From: Verrucomicrobiales bacterium
GTDB taxonomy: Bacteria > Verrucomicrobiota > Verrucomicrobiia > Verrucomicrobiales > DEV007
Assembly: GCA_029212615.1 (NCBI GenBank)
Contig: JARGPJ010000003.1
Location: forward strand, 62,001 to 126,000
DNA length: 64,000 bases
Direction: 5' to 3'
The stretch's first letter is position 1, and every line of letters starts with the position of its first letter. Both the position numbers and the translations under genes were made by a program. The notes beneath the pieces are model-generated. The model ran no database searches, had not been told where the DNA came from, and saw only the letters and a program-made list of their open reading frames with translations. This document shows, in pieces, positions 36,305 through 46,150 of this stretch.

Positions 36305-37723
36305 TTGAACGCCGCCGACTTTTCGATCGCCCAACTGAAATCCGCCTACGCCAGCGGAGACCTCTCACCGGAGGATGCCCTTCGTTCCATCGCATCCAGC
36401 ATTGATGCCAAGGACGGCGACATCGGGGGATATCTTTCCTATGATCTCGACCTTGCCCTCGCAGACGCCGCAAAGGCTGATTTAAGCCTGCCCCTTGGTG
36501 GTGTTCCGATCGCGATCAAAGATCTCATCAATGTCGAAGGACATCCCTGCTCCTGTGCCTCGAAAATGCTCGAAGGCACTTACCAGTCCCCTTACGACGC
36601 CACCGTCGTGAAGAAACTCCGCGCCGCCGGCGCAATCCCTTTCGGGCGCACGAACATGGATGAATTTGCGATGGGCTCTTCCAACGAGAATTCGGGGATC
36701 AAACCCTGTCGCAACCCTCACGACCTTGACCGCATCCCCGGAGGATCATCAGGAGGTTCGGCTGCGGTTGTCGCGGCGAACACAGCGGTTGCCTCGCTCG
36801 GCACCGACACCGGCGGTTCCATTCGCCAACCCGCCAGCCTCTGCGGAGTGGTCGGACTCAAGCCAACTTACGGACGAGTCTCCCGCTACGGACTTGTTGC
36901 TTTCGCCTCATCCCTTGATCAGTGCGGCCCGATGACAAAAACGGTAGCCGACTCCGCCTTACTTCTGCAAACGATTGCCGGAAGCTGTGACCGGGATTCC
37001 ACCTGTCTCGCAAATGAGGTTCCTGACTATACCTCAGTGCTTGGCGAGGACATCGCAGGACTGAAAATCGGCTTGCCGAAGGAGTATTTTGCCAAGGGCC
37101 TCGATCCGGCCGTAAAAGAGAAAGTCGAAGCGGCGATCAAACAACTCGAAAGCCTCGGAGCAACACCGGTGGAAGTCTCACTCCCCAATACGGAACACGC
37201 CGTTGCCACTTACTACATCATCGCCACGGCCGAGGCGTCCGCCAACCTCGCTCGCTTCGACGGAGTCCGTTACGGGCACCGGGCTGAGTCTGACGATCTC
37301 ATCGGCGTCTACGAAGACTCCCGCGAAGAAGGGCTCGGGGCGGAAGTGAAGCGACGCATCATTCTCGGCACCTACGTACTCAGCTCCGGCTACTACGATG
37401 CCTATTACCTCCGTGCTCAGAAAGTCCGGACGCTCATTCGTCAGGATTTCATGAATGCGTTTGAAGAGGTCGATCTTATCGCCTCTCCCGTTTCACCCAC
37501 TCCGGCATTCAAAGCAGGCGAGAAGGCGAGCGATCCTCTCTCCATGTATCTCGCCGACATCTACACCATTTCGGCAAACCTGGCAGGAATCTGCGGAATT
37601 TCAGTTCCCTGCGGCACGGTTGATGTGGAAGGTAAGGCTCTGCCTGTCGGTCTTCAGCTCCTCGGAAAACCACTGGGAGAATCCAAGCTACTCAAAGTGG
37701 CCCACGCCTACGAAGTTTCGTAG
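36305..37723 (+). CDS. gatA: Aspartyl/glutamyl-tRNA amidotransferase subunit A
   Basis: 472 residues. The amidase-signature triad is intact: Lys72 in [10 protein letters not shown], cis-Ser148 in PGGSSGG and Ser172 in [14 protein letters not shown]. The enzyme releases ammonia from glutamine for tRNA-bound Glu/Asp amidation. The frame has an in-frame TGA at 36287-36289, and the first ATG comes too late (about codon 84), so translation must start from a rare codon. TTG at 36305 gives the standard N-terminal length. Confidence 0.95.
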   Translation: MNAADFSIAQLKSAYASGDLSPEDALRSIASSIDAKDGDIGGYLSYDLDLALADAAKADLSLPLGGVPIAIKDLINVEGHPCSCASKMLEGTYQSPYDATVVKKLRAAGAIPFGRTNMDEFAMGSSNENSGIKPCRNPHDLDRIPGGSSGGSAAVVAANTAVASLGTDTGGSIRQPASLCGVVGLKPTYGRVSRYGLVAFASSLDQCGPMTKTVADSALLLQTIAGSCDRDSTCLANEVPDYTSVLGEDIAGLKIGLPKEYFAKGLDPAVKEKVEAAIKQLESLGATPVEVSLPNTEHAVATYYIIATAEASANLARFDGVRYGHRAESDDLIGVYEDSREEGLGAEVKRRIILGTYVLSSGYYDAYYLRAQKVRTLIRQDFMNAFEEVDLIASPVSPTPAFKAGEKASDPLSMYLADIYTISANLAGICGISVPCGTVDVEGKALPVGLQLLGKPLGESKLLKVAHAYEVS

Positions 37724-37808
37724 AGCCGGTGATTTCTTTCTTCCCGACGTCTTCTTTCCCGAAGCTGCTTCAGAAAGCCGGACGCAATACACTACCGGCC
37801 GGAAACAG

Positions 37809-40127
37809 TTACTGCTGGATCACCGCGTAATCGCCGACTTTAAGCTTACTGAAGAGATAACGGGCACCCTCGTAAGGTAGGCGAATACAGCCATGCGAGG
37901 CGGGATAACCGGGCACATAGCCTTGATGCAACCCGAAAGCACTGTAGCTGAAGCGGGAAAAATACGGCATACTCGAACCGTAGATCGACGAGTTGTGATG
38001 GCGGTTCCGGTCACTGATCACATACTCACCCGTTGGTGTCCGGTAGCCGGATTTCCCCGTCGAACAGGCCGTCGAATACGTCGCGACGCCATTTTCATAC
38101 AAAGTCACCCGCTGACTGGAGAGGTCGACAACCACCTTGCGTGGCTGCACCTCGGGAACTTTCCCCAAAAGAGCAATCTGCTGCATCTTTGCATCTTTAT
38201 ACCAGGAACCAATGATCGCGGCCATGAGATACTTCGGCGTATAAGCCCGTCCATTCGCCCCGCCATCCATCAAAATTTGAGCAATCTCGTGATTTCGTTG
38301 CGCCGCCGCCATCATGATCGGCCGGATCCGGCGATCGACCTGAAGATGATAGCGAAATGTTTTACTATCGAACATATCGCGGAACTCTGAGCGCGCAGGA
38401 TTTCGCTCATCCTTGTCAGGATCAGCTCCAGCTTCAAGAAGCGATTTCACCACCCCCGCCATTTCATGCGCCACGGCCCAGCCCAAAAGAGAATGTCCGT
38501 CCCGGGCCAGAACGCCTTCAACTTCAGCACCCGCCTCAACAAGGGCCTTAGCAATCGGGGCATTGCCCTCCCTTACCGCCTTCGAAAGCCATGTTTCCTC
38601 CTCATCAAATCGTGCGTTCGGATCAGCTCCGCCGTCGAGTAGAACTCTCGCCGCCTTGTAACGATGATTAGTCAGGCAATAGTTCAACGGGTCCTGACCT
38701 TCCGGTCCCGGCTGTCTCGGGTCAGCTCCGGCATCGAGAATGAGACGGATCAAATCATCCTGCCCGGTTAACAATGCCCCCCAGAGATTATCACCGATAT
38801 TTGCTCCCGCATCGAGAAGCGTTCGCACCGCACCAGTCGCACCATCCTGCACCGCGAGATCGAAGACTCGTGTATCCGTCCCCGGAACAAGCGATTCCGG
38901 GTCTGCACCGGCGTTGAGGAGGAGACTCATGAGCGGATCATCCCGGCGCTCATAGGAAGCAGAAAGAAGAGCCGCCTTATCCAACTCCGCTCCCGCGAGA
39001 ATGAGTTGATTAACTACCGCGATGTTCCCGAGTTCGATCGCCGCAAGGAGCGGCGGGTCGGTGTTATCCTTTGCAAATGAAGGGTCCGCATCATGGGCAA
39101 GGAGGAGATCAACCATATCAAGTGACTCCTTTTGAATCGCTGCCTTCAGCGGCGTCAGCCCGGCATCGGTCGACACATCAGCAACGGCTCCATGCTCAAG
39201 TAAAAGCGTTGCCGCCTCTTCGTTACCGCCTTCAATAGCATCATACAAAAGAGGCTCCGCGTCGAGACTGTAAACATCAGGAGACGCTCCCTTTTCGAGA
39301 AGTAATTTCTGAATCCTCCGGTTTCCGGTCGCGACCGCAAAACTCAGCGCAGACATCTCGCGTCCTGCGGTTTCGCCAACCGTTACACTGATGTCGGCAC
39401 CGCTCTCAATCAGGAGATCAAACAGCGAATCGTTACGCTCTTTCACTGCCTCGATCAAAAGCGGCTTACCGGAAACTCCTCTCGCATCCGGGCTTGCCCC
39501 TTCCTTGATAAGGCGCTCCGTCAACTCCAGGTTGCCACTTGCAGCAGCGACTGCGAGTGCCCCCACTGGCTCGGCACCGCGGTATTCAACGTCAGCGGAG
39601 TAGGACAAAAGAAAGTCGAGCATCTCTTCATCATTGCTCCGGACCGCTTCGATCAGAAAAGGCATACCGGCTTCCTGATCGACGTCGAGACTCGCTCCGG
39701 CCTCAATCAACTGGTCGGCCAATTCAAAATTCCGATCATTCAAGGCGGCTGCCAACGGCGTCAACCGCTCCGTTGAAGTGAACTGATTGATCGTCTCCTT
39801 AACCGGTCCGCGGTTAATCAAAAAGTTAATCGTTTTCAAGTTCTTCTCCTGAACCGCAACGAGAAGCGGGGTTCTTCCACCTTCATCCGAAAGCCCCAAC
39901 CCGACTCCGGCCTGCTCCAACTTCTCGAGTAAAACGAGCTCCCCTTTCCGCGCTGCCTCAATCGCACTCCCAACGTTCAGCTCGATCTCATTCTGCGCGA
40001 GAAACCGTTTTGCCTGTCGGGTCACCTCGTGACGAAGGTAATAATCCGTGACAATGGCCCCCGCCAACAGCGACAAGGTAAAGACAGCCAGGAGTGCAGT
40101 TCGGAACAGAAAACTAACGGGCTTCAT
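37809..40127 (-). CDS. Ankyrin-repeat protein fused to a YkuD L,D-transpeptidase
   Basis: 772 residues. An N-terminal hydrophobic anchor (about residues 8-27) is followed by about 17 ankyrin repeats (about 55-620), each with the G-x-T/P-L-L-x-A...A-x-x-L-L-x-x-G-A-D pattern. The C-terminal 110 residues form a YkuD domain: VVVDLSSQRVTLYENG, RTPTGEYVISDRN and the catalytic motif SHGCIRL with Cys747 and its upstream His in LHQGY. The enzyme probably cross-links or modifies peptidoglycan outside the cytoplasm, with the ankyrin arm as a spacer or binding surface. Such ankyrin fusion is uncommon. Confidence 0.9.
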   Translation of the reverse strand: MKPVSFLFRTALLAVFTLSLLAGAIVTDYYLRHEVTRQAKRFLAQNEIELNVGSAIEAARKGELVLLEKLEQAGVGLGLSDEGGRTPLLVAVQEKNLKTINFLINRGPVKETINQFTSTERLTPLAAALNDRNFELADQLIEAGASLDVDQEAGMPFLIEAVRSNDEEMLDFLLSYSADVEYRGAEPVGALAVAAASGNLELTERLIKEGASPDARGVSGKPLLIEAVKERNDSLFDLLIESGADISVTVGETAGREMSALSFAVATGNRRIQKLLLEKGASPDVYSLDAEPLLYDAIEGGNEEAATLLLEHGAVADVSTDAGLTPLKAAIQKESLDMVDLLLAHDADPSFAKDNTDPPLLAAIELGNIAVVNQLILAGAELDKAALLSASYERRDDPLMSLLLNAGADPESLVPGTDTRVFDLAVQDGATGAVRTLLDAGANIGDNLWGALLTGQDDLIRLILDAGADPRQPGPEGQDPLNYCLTNHRYKAARVLLDGGADPNARFDEEETWLSKAVREGNAPIAKALVEAGAEVEGVLARDGHSLLGWAVAHEMAGVVKSLLEAGADPDKDERNPARSEFRDMFDSKTFRYHLQVDRRIRPIMMAAAQRNHEIAQILMDGGANGRAYTPKYLMAAIIGSWYKDAKMQQIALLGKVPEVQPRKVVVDLSSQRVTLYENGVATYSTACSTGKSGYRTPTGEYVISDRNRHHNSSIYGSSMPYFSRFSYSAFGLHQGYVPGYPASHGCIRLPYEGARYLFSKLKVGDYAVIQQ

Positions 40128-40278
40128 GACTATTTTGATTTCAGCGGAGTGGTGGGTTGGAAAAATTCTGAATCAATCGATCTTCACTGTCGAAGATAGC
40201 ACATCTCATGCCTCTCAACAGGCGAATCGGATAGCGCGATGACCTGATTTAAAAAAAGGCGATATTGAGCCGATCATC

Positions 40279-41184
40279 TTACTCATCCAGATCCAGTTCC
40301 GGCTTGAAATCAGCAGCATGATAAGAGCTTCGCACCAGCGGTCCTGAGGCAACGTGGCGGAACCCTTTCTCCAGACCCACTTCCTTATATTTTTCAAAAA
40401 CGGCCGGTTCGATGTACTCGACGACGGGAAGGTGCTTTTCCGAAGGTCGCAGATACTGCCCCATCGTCAAAACCGTCACCTCATGAGCGCGAAGGTCATC
40501 CATCGTTTTAAAGATCTCTTCTTCTTTTTCTCCCAGCCCGAGCATGATACCGCTTTTCGTCGCACAACGGTTCCCCATTTCTCTCGCCATTTCCTTTGCC
40601 CTCTTGAGAACCGCGAGGGAACGCCAGTATTCAGCTTTCGAACGAACCACCGGAGTGAGCCGTTCCACCGTTTCCATGTTGTGATTGAAAATCTCCGGTG
40701 CGGCCTCAATCACGACCCAAAGCGCATCATCTTTTCCAATAAAATCCGGAACGAGTACTTCAATGACGGTGTCAGGATTGACCTCACGAGTTTTGTATAT
40801 CGTATTGGCAAAGTGACAGGCACCACCATCCGGTAAGTCATCGCGGGCCACGGCGGTGATCACGACATGATTAAGATTCATTCGTCGCACCGCTTCGGCA
40901 ACACGATCCGGTTCATCAGCCTCGAGCGCCATGGGACGTCGCGTATCCACCGCACAAAAGCCGCAAGCACGGGTGCAGCGATCACCGGCAATCATCATCG
41001 TCGCAGTTCCCTGCCCCCAACATTCCCAGCGGTTCGGGCACTGGGCCTCTTCACAGACTGTGACGAGGTTTAAATCGTCAATCATCCCTTTGGTATCCCA
41101 GAAGACGGGATTATTCGGAAGCCGCACCCTGATCCAGGGGGGCTTCTTCTCTTGATGCAAAGTCGGATCGATTTTGACGGGCAT
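40279..41184 (-). CDS. lipA: Lipoyl synthase
   Basis: 301 residues from the ATG at 41184, matching the family length; the longer frame upstream would add 31 unrelated residues. Both 4Fe-4S clusters are recognisable: the auxiliary cluster (Cys44, Cys49, Cys55 in CEEAQCPNRWEC) and the radical-SAM cluster (Cys70, Cys74, Cys77 in CTRACGFC). The C-terminal RSSYHA supplies the conserved serine. It inserts sulfur into octanoyl groups of lipoyl domains. It lies 46 bases downstream of mtnA on the same strand. Confidence 0.96.
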   Translation of the reverse strand: MPVKIDPTLHQEKKPPWIRVRLPNNPVFWDTKGMIDDLNLVTVCEEAQCPNRWECWGQGTATMMIAGDRCTRACGFCAVDTRRPMALEADEPDRVAEAVRRMNLNHVVITAVARDDLPDGGACHFANTIYKTREVNPDTVIEVLVPDFIGKDDALWVVIEAAPEIFNHNMETVERLTPVVRSKAEYWRSLAVLKRAKEMAREMGNRCATKSGIMLGLGEKEEEIFKTMDDLRAHEVTVLTMGQYLRPSEKHLPVVEYIEPAVFEKYKEVGLEKGFRHVASGPLVRSSYHAADFKPELDLDE

Positions 41185-41230
41185 GAGCGTGGACGTAAAG
41201 TTCGCCTCAACTGTTACGCCGAAAAGCGCA

Positions 41231-42355
41231 TTATTTCTCGGGAAAAAGAGTGTGAATCGCGCTTTCTGTCGCCTCACAAATCCCCCTCTCGGTGATGAGT
41301 CCGGTCACCAGTCTTGAAGGCGTCACGTCAAAGGCGTAATTCGCCACCGGGCTGCCGGGGCTTACGACCAGAATCTCTGACTCTTCCGCCTCGGAATCAT
41401 TGAGGAGACCACTCATGACAGATACCTCCTCTCCTCTCCGCTGCTCAATCGGAATATCCTTGATCCCATCACCCGTCTCCCAGTCTATCGTCGATGACGG
41501 AAGGGCAACATAGAACGGGATATGATTGTCATGCGCGGCGAGAGCTTTCAGGTAGGTCCCGATCTTATTCGCGACATCTCCGGTATGGGTGGTTCGGTCT
41601 GTTCCCGTAATAACGAGATCGACCATCCCGTTCTGCATGAGATGCCCCCCCGTATTATCGGGAATCACGGTATGGGGAACCCCGTGTTGCCCCAATTCCC
41701 AGGCAGTAAGACGCGCCCCCTGATTCCGGGGGCGGGTTTCATCAACCCAAACGTGAACCGGTATCCCGGCATCATGCGCGGCGTAAATCGGAGCGGTTGC
41801 CGACCCGTGATCAACGAAGGCCAACCAACCGGCATTACAGTGTGTCAGAACATTAATCGGGGTCTTTTCACTCTTTCCTGATAATAATCCTTCAAAAAGA
41901 GAACGACCATGTTGTCCAATACGGCGACACCACTCCGCATCTTCGTCAGCGACGAGTTGAGCCAGTTCCCGGGCGATCTGAACCTTCGCGGCAGCTTCCC
42001 CCGCTTCGGTGACGGCGACGATCTGGCGTTTCACAGCCCATTCCAAATTGACGGCAGTGGGCCGGGTCTCACAAAGCTGCTTTCCTTTAGCCGCAAACGC
42101 TTCATCAAAGGCGGTCCCGCTCAGTCCGGCGGCACGGCATTCTTCCGCAGCGAGATACATACCATGAGCAGCGACCGCTCCGATACAGCCTGCTCCGCGA
42201 ACATACATCTCGAGAATTGCTCGCGCCGCATCCTCCGTCGAAGTGAGCTCTAACGTTTCGAATGCAAAAGGAAGCTTCCGTTGATCGATGATCCCGACGG
42301 TTTGCGGGGCCTCTTCAAGCCAAACGGTGCGATACGGAGTGCCATCCACTAACAT
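41231..42355 (-). CDS. mtnA: S-methyl-5-thioribose-1-phosphate isomerase
   Basis: 374 residues. Landmarks are IDQRKLPF near the N terminus, GAGCIGAVAAHGMYLA, the catalytic cysteine in THCNAG and the acid in TGTDRTTHTGDVANKIGTY, then PFYVALPSSTIDW. It converts methylthioribose-1-phosphate to methylthioribulose-1-phosphate in methionine salvage. The prepilin peptidase gene stops 9 bases upstream, so they may be co-transcribed. Confidence 0.94.
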   Translation of the reverse strand: MLVDGTPYRTVWLEEAPQTVGIIDQRKLPFAFETLELTSTEDAARAILEMYVRGAGCIGAVAAHGMYLAAEECRAAGLSGTAFDEAFAAKGKQLCETRPTAVNLEWAVKRQIVAVTEAGEAAAKVQIARELAQLVADEDAEWCRRIGQHGRSLFEGLLSGKSEKTPINVLTHCNAGWLAFVDHGSATAPIYAAHDAGIPVHVWVDETRPRNQGARLTAWELGQHGVPHTVIPDNTGGHLMQNGMVDLVITGTDRTTHTGDVANKIGTYLKALAAHDNHIPFYVALPSSTIDWETGDGIKDIPIEQRRGEEVSVMSGLLNDSEAEESEILVVSPGSPVANYAFDVTPSRLVTGLITERGICEATESAIHTLFPEK

Positions 42356-42364
42356 GGCAGCAGT

Positions 42365-43507
42365 TTACTCCGCACCAAGGCCTGCGCGCAAGGCTCCAAC
42401 ATACCAAAACCAGAGAGCCGGACCGATAAACATCCAGATAAAGGCACCCAGAGCAAGGTAGGGGCCGAACGGGAGCGGACGCGACCACTCCTCTTTCACG
42501 ACAAATTTCTGAATCAATCCGACGACAGCACCGACAATGGAAGCAGCGAAGAGCGTGAAAAAGGCAGCCTCCCATCCGAGAAAAGCCCCGATCATGGCGA
42601 CAAACTTCACATCTCCAAACCCCATCGCTTCGCGAGGTACGACCGCACTGGTGATGGTCCCTGAAACTTTTTTCACGGTTTCCAGCTCCAATCGCTCTCC
42701 ATTCAGCTCGAAACCGTCACCAACCACGAGAAAAGACTCAAATGCTGTCTCCTCGCCGTTGATGGCAAGGCTCTCAATATCCATGACAAGGCGATCCCAC
42801 TTTCGAAAAAATACATCTCCCCATTCGTAGGAATGCTCGCCGAGTTGAATGATGATGGCAGCTTCCTCTCCACCGGGCTGCGAGATTTCAAACGCGGTCG
42901 GCTCATCAAACTCATGCTTGATCTTTCCGAAGGCGAGCTTGCCCATGAGAACGACGAGGTAGAGTAGCGCGAAGCCGACAACGGCTCCGATAAGGCTCTC
43001 GATGCCGCCCTTCCACCAGATCTTCTCTTCGTGAAGCATCGGAAAAATAAAGCTGGCAACGATGCCTACAGCGGTTCCCCCAATCGTGATCGAATCAGGA
43101 ATGATAAAATGATCGAAATCGATGAAAGTCGCGGAGATCAACAAAGAGGCGAAAATCCATAGAGAAATCGTGGCTCCAATACCGAGATCCCCGACCGCCA
43201 TTTGCCAAATCGCGAGAAAACAGATCCCCGTGAGGAGTTCCACCATGAAATAGCGGAACGCGATCGGCTCCTTGCACCATCGGCACTTCCCGCGCAACCA
43301 GAGCCAGGTAATAAGTGGAATGTTATACCACGCCGGAATCTGCGTCTTACAGTTGGGACAGAACGAACGCTTTGGCTCGTTCACACTCAGACCGTTGGGA
43401 ACCCGGTAAATCACCACATTCAGAAAGGAACCAATACTGGAACCGATCGTAAAAGCGAAGAACGGCAGAATATAGGTGTAGATAAGGTCAATCGACGACA
43501 TGGCCAT
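42365..43507 (-). CDS. Type IV prepilin peptidase (A24 family) with a large insertion
   Basis: 380 residues, against about 260-290 for most PilD proteins. The N-terminal methylase-type zinc region is present (Cys50, Cys53, Cys75, Cys78 in CPNC and CRWC). The catalytic aspartates are in FIDFDHFIIPDSIT and GFGDVKF. About 100 extra residues, hydrophilic and strand-rich, lie between the membrane segment AFALLYLVVLMGKLAFG and the second catalytic motif. The enzyme cleaves and methylates type IV prepilins and pseudopilins at the inner membrane. The third residue is also Met, so the start could be two codons later. Confidence 0.93.
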   Translation of the reverse strand: MAMSSIDLIYTYILPFFAFTIGSSIGSFLNVVIYRVPNGLSVNEPKRSFCPNCKTQIPAWYNIPLITWLWLRGKCRWCKEPIAFRYFMVELLTGICFLAIWQMAVGDLGIGATISLWIFASLLISATFIDFDHFIIPDSITIGGTAVGIVASFIFPMLHEEKIWWKGGIESLIGAVVGFALLYLVVLMGKLAFGKIKHEFDEPTAFEISQPGGEEAAIIIQLGEHSYEWGDVFFRKWDRLVMDIESLAINGEETAFESFLVVGDGFELNGERLELETVKKVSGTITSAVVPREAMGFGDVKFVAMIGAFLGWEAAFFTLFAASIVGAVVGLIQKFVVKEEWSRPLPFGPYLALGAFIWMFIGPALWFWYVGALRAGLGAE

Positions 43508-43604
43508 GGCTGACCAACATCATCGTTTAAGACACCCTTAAAGTCTAGAAATTATAATAATTCTTCAAGGAATCAATTCTCCGATAGAATTGACGAAGGC
43601 CCGA

Positions 43605-43790
43605 CTAGTATGCCAGTTGACGGAAAGTCCGATCCTGCCACTCATAAACCGACTCACGCGTGACTCCGGTCTGAGAAGCGCTAATCCCCCGGGAGGCCCC
43701 TTCCTCATCCGTGTTAGTCGTGGTGCAGCTCGTGAAAGCGGAACTGAAACCGAGCAGGCAAAAAAGAAGGATGAACCGTGATTTAGTCAT
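43605..43790 (-). CDS. Small lipoprotein, 61 residues
   Basis: Starting at the ATG at 43790, a short signal leads to a lipobox AFTSC (Cys22), then a Thr/Ser/Glu-rich mature part ending VYEWQDRTFRQLAY. The mature peptide is only 40 residues. It may be a small stress or envelope lipoprotein. Function unknown. Confidence 0.7.
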   Translation of the reverse strand: MTKSRFILLFCLLGFSSAFTSCTTTNTDEEGASRGISASQTGVTRESVYEWQDRTFRQLAY

Positions 43791-43869
43791 GGGAAAAAGG
43801 TCTGTTTTCCTCATTATTCACTGTTTCCAGCAACGGTCGAGCGCAAAGATGAGGGAAACGTCCCGCAGA

Positions 43870-45408
43870 TCATTGAACCGGTGCGTCCGGTTCACGATAG
43901 AACCACTCAGGAAACTCCGCCTCCGGTGAGCCTCCGGCTTTTCGATGGAGAAACTTCGTTCCGCGATCCGGCAACAGCATCATTTCACTCCCGCCCGTCT
44001 CTTCAATAAGCTCAAAGAGACGCGCATTGAGTTTCGTGACCGTTTCAGCGTAGGCGGGATCATTGATCAGATTGATTCTCTCTTCAGGGTCCTTTTTAAG
44101 ATCAAAAAGCTCATCGACATCCCAAATGCCGTGATAGCGGATGTACTTATATCGTTCCCCGAGGACCGCATGGGTCGTTGGCGTTTGAGGGTAATTGCGC
44201 TCCCAGTAATATTCGTAAAGCAGGTAGTCGCGCCAGTCATCCGAAGTACCTGTCACGAGCGGCTTCATGCTGCGCCCATCCATCTCTTCAGGGACTTCAA
44301 CCCCGGCGAAATCCAGCATTGTCGGAGCAACATCAATGTTGGCAACAACTTCAGTGAGGACTTGCCCCCCTTTCACTTCCGCGGGATAGCGCATCAGCAT
44401 CGGAATGCGAACGGACGCATCGTAGGCATTTCGCTTATCAATCAGACCCTTTTCCCCGAAAAGAAAACCATTATCCCCCAGATAGAGAATCACCGTATCC
44501 TCCAACTCGCCACGTGATTCGAGGATATCCAGGATCCTGCCGGTGCTTTCATCCACCGCCTTGATCGTCTCGCAATAACGCTTGTAGTAGGTTCCCAAAT
44601 CCAGGTTGGAGTAATAGGCAAACTCAGATCCATGTCGGCTGTTATGCTGATTCTGAACCCACATGGGGACATCGCGGAATGCCTCCGGCATCTCCTTCCA
44701 GGTTTTCGGTGGATCGAAAGTCTCCCCCTCATAGGCATAGGCGTGCCGGTTCGAAGGCAGGAAGTCAGCATGCACCGCTTTGTGGGAAAGGTAGAGCATC
44801 CAGGGTTTCCCGCCTTTCCGTTCGTTCAGCCAATCCGCGGCATAGTCACTCAGAACATCCGTGATATAGCCTTCCTGCGGCACTCGATTTCCATTCACAT
44901 TAAACCCATCGCGATTTACCTGCGGGACATAACGCCCCTTCACTTTTGCTTCAGCAGGATCAGCAAAATAAACCCCCTGCCCTTTGAACGCTACCCAGTG
45001 ATCAAATCCCGGCTGCTTGTAGTCAATCTCCCCCCCCATGTGCCATTTCCCGACGAAAGCCGTCTCGTAGCCCGCCGCCTGGAGATAAGACGGGAAATAG
45101 GTCAGACCTTCGGGGATTGGATTGTAGTTATCCACGACCCGGTGATTGTGCGCGTAGAGCCCCGTCAGAATAGATGCCCGACTGGGTGAGCAGAGTGAAG
45201 TCGTCACCACCGCATTCTTGAAGTAGACACCTTCCGCGGCAATCCGGTCGAGGGCCGGCGTTTCAAGAAAGGGGTGCCCCAGGAACCCCATCGCATCGTA
45301 GCGATGGTCATCCGTCAGGATAACGAGAATGTTAGGCTTCTCCGCGGCACTGGAAAGAGCAAGGAGAGATCCGCAAGCGGCCAGAACAAGGCGTCTACAA
45401 TCGAACAT
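43870..45408 (-). CDS. Secreted sulfatase
   Basis: 512 residues with an N-terminal signal sequence (LVLAACGSLLALSSAA). The metal-binding start is EKPNILVILTDDHRYD and the formylglycine site CSPSR has Cys73. YLGDNGFLFGEKGLIDKRN and DLKKDPEERINLINDP are further family signatures. It is closer to choline/heparan sulfatase-like members than to the double-headed protein at 12534. It has usual sulfatase length and a periplasmic role is expected. Confidence 0.93.
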   Translation of the reverse strand: MFDCRRLVLAACGSLLALSSAAEKPNILVILTDDHRYDAMGFLGHPFLETPALDRIAAEGVYFKNAVVTTSLCSPSRASILTGLYAHNHRVVDNYNPIPEGLTYFPSYLQAAGYETAFVGKWHMGGEIDYKQPGFDHWVAFKGQGVYFADPAEAKVKGRYVPQVNRDGFNVNGNRVPQEGYITDVLSDYAADWLNERKGGKPWMLYLSHKAVHADFLPSNRHAYAYEGETFDPPKTWKEMPEAFRDVPMWVQNQHNSRHGSEFAYYSNLDLGTYYKRYCETIKAVDESTGRILDILESRGELEDTVILYLGDNGFLFGEKGLIDKRNAYDASVRIPMLMRYPAEVKGGQVLTEVVANIDVAPTMLDFAGVEVPEEMDGRSMKPLVTGTSDDWRDYLLYEYYWERNYPQTPTTHAVLGERYKYIRYHGIWDVDELFDLKKDPEERINLINDPAYAETVTKLNARLFELIEETGGSEMMLLPDRGTKFLHRKAGGSPEAEFPEWFYREPDAPVQ

Positions 45409-45607
45409 GGCGGGAGACTAAAGAACTCACCTCTCGCGGTCAACGCTCTCATGCCGCGAATCTCTCAAAACGGCTCGAACTCCGGTAAATCGCTTACCAC
45501 CCCCTGATATCGAAGTGACCGCCTCTGATAGCAAAATGCTTCATCCGAAAAAAATCGAAAATTTTATCTCGTTGATTACCAGATAGTTAACATCACCCCG
45601 AAAATTG

Positions 45608-45623
45608 TTGGCACGGCGAATGC
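45608..45623 (+). promoter_or_regulatory. Sigma-54-like promoter upstream of the YRG-repeat genes
   Basis: TTGGCACGGCGAATGC matches the -24/-12 consensus (YTGGCACGrNNNTTGC) at all but one of the fixed positions, with the required GG-N10-GC spacing. The predicted start of transcription, about 12 bases further, leaves a leader of about 55 bases before the first YRG gene. Confidence 0.7.
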
Positions 45624-45689
45624 GATAACAGTGGTCAAGAGAACGAAAGCGATTCTCAACCATTTAAAACAACCAACTAAATACACATC

Positions 45690-45878
45690 ATGAAAAACGA
45701 AAAAATTACCTACCGCGGCGCTTCCATTGAACAGTCAGAGCGCACTCAGCAGCTTCAACAGAAGCAGCACACTCAGACCGTGAGCTACCGCGGAAACAAA
45801 GGCGATGTCGAAGTGGGCCACAAGCCACACAATGAGACCGTCCAGTATCGCGGAGCAAAAGGCGAAGTTCAGCTTTAA
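45690..45878 (+). CDS. YRG-repeat small protein A (DUF4278-like)
   Basis: 62 residues with three copies of a Tyr-Arg-Gly motif: ITYRGASIEQSE, VSYRGNKGDVEVGH and VQYRGAKGEVQL. Between them lies a Gln/His-rich stretch. The Y-R-G core is the hallmark of the small DUF4278 proteins, otherwise known mainly as short cyanobacterial proteins. A homologue of the same length follows 48 bases later. The preceding sigma-54-like promoter suggests conditional expression. Confidence 0.75.
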   Translation: MKNEKITYRGASIEQSERTQQLQQKQHTQTVSYRGNKGDVEVGHKPHNETVQYRGAKGEVQL

Positions 45879-45926
45879 TCACCCGGATAACCATTCATCA
45901 AACACCCAAACCCAACTAACACTATT

Positions 45927-46115
45927 ATGAGCGACGAAAAAATTAACTACCGTGGAGCCGAAAAAGATCAGTCCGAAGACACCAAGCAAATGAAAGAGGG
46001 CAAGCACACGGAGCATGTCCAGTATCGCGGCGCAGAAGGCGACGTTGAAATCGGACACGATACTCACAAAGAGAACGTGAAGTACCGTGGAGCTGAAGGC
46101 GAAGTAGACGTCTAA
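45927..46115 (+). CDS. YRG-repeat small protein B (DUF4278-like)
   Basis: 62 residues; a paralogue of protein A with the same three-repeat plan: INYRGAEKDQSED, VQYRGAEGDVEIGHD and VKYRGAEGEVDV. It is more acidic and Lys/Glu-rich than A. The two genes are tandem duplicates sharing a probable sigma-54 promoter and a terminator just after this gene. Function unknown. Confidence 0.75.
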   Translation: MSDEKINYRGAEKDQSEDTKQMKEGKHTEHVQYRGAEGDVEIGHDTHKENVKYRGAEGEVDV

Positions 46116-46150
46116 GCATCCAGAGGAAATTTACCTCCCCCAAAAACCTG

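Noticed and set aside
41185..41277. Longer lipA start giving 31 additional residues
   Set aside because: The extra residues do not resemble lipoyl synthase and would overlap mtnA.
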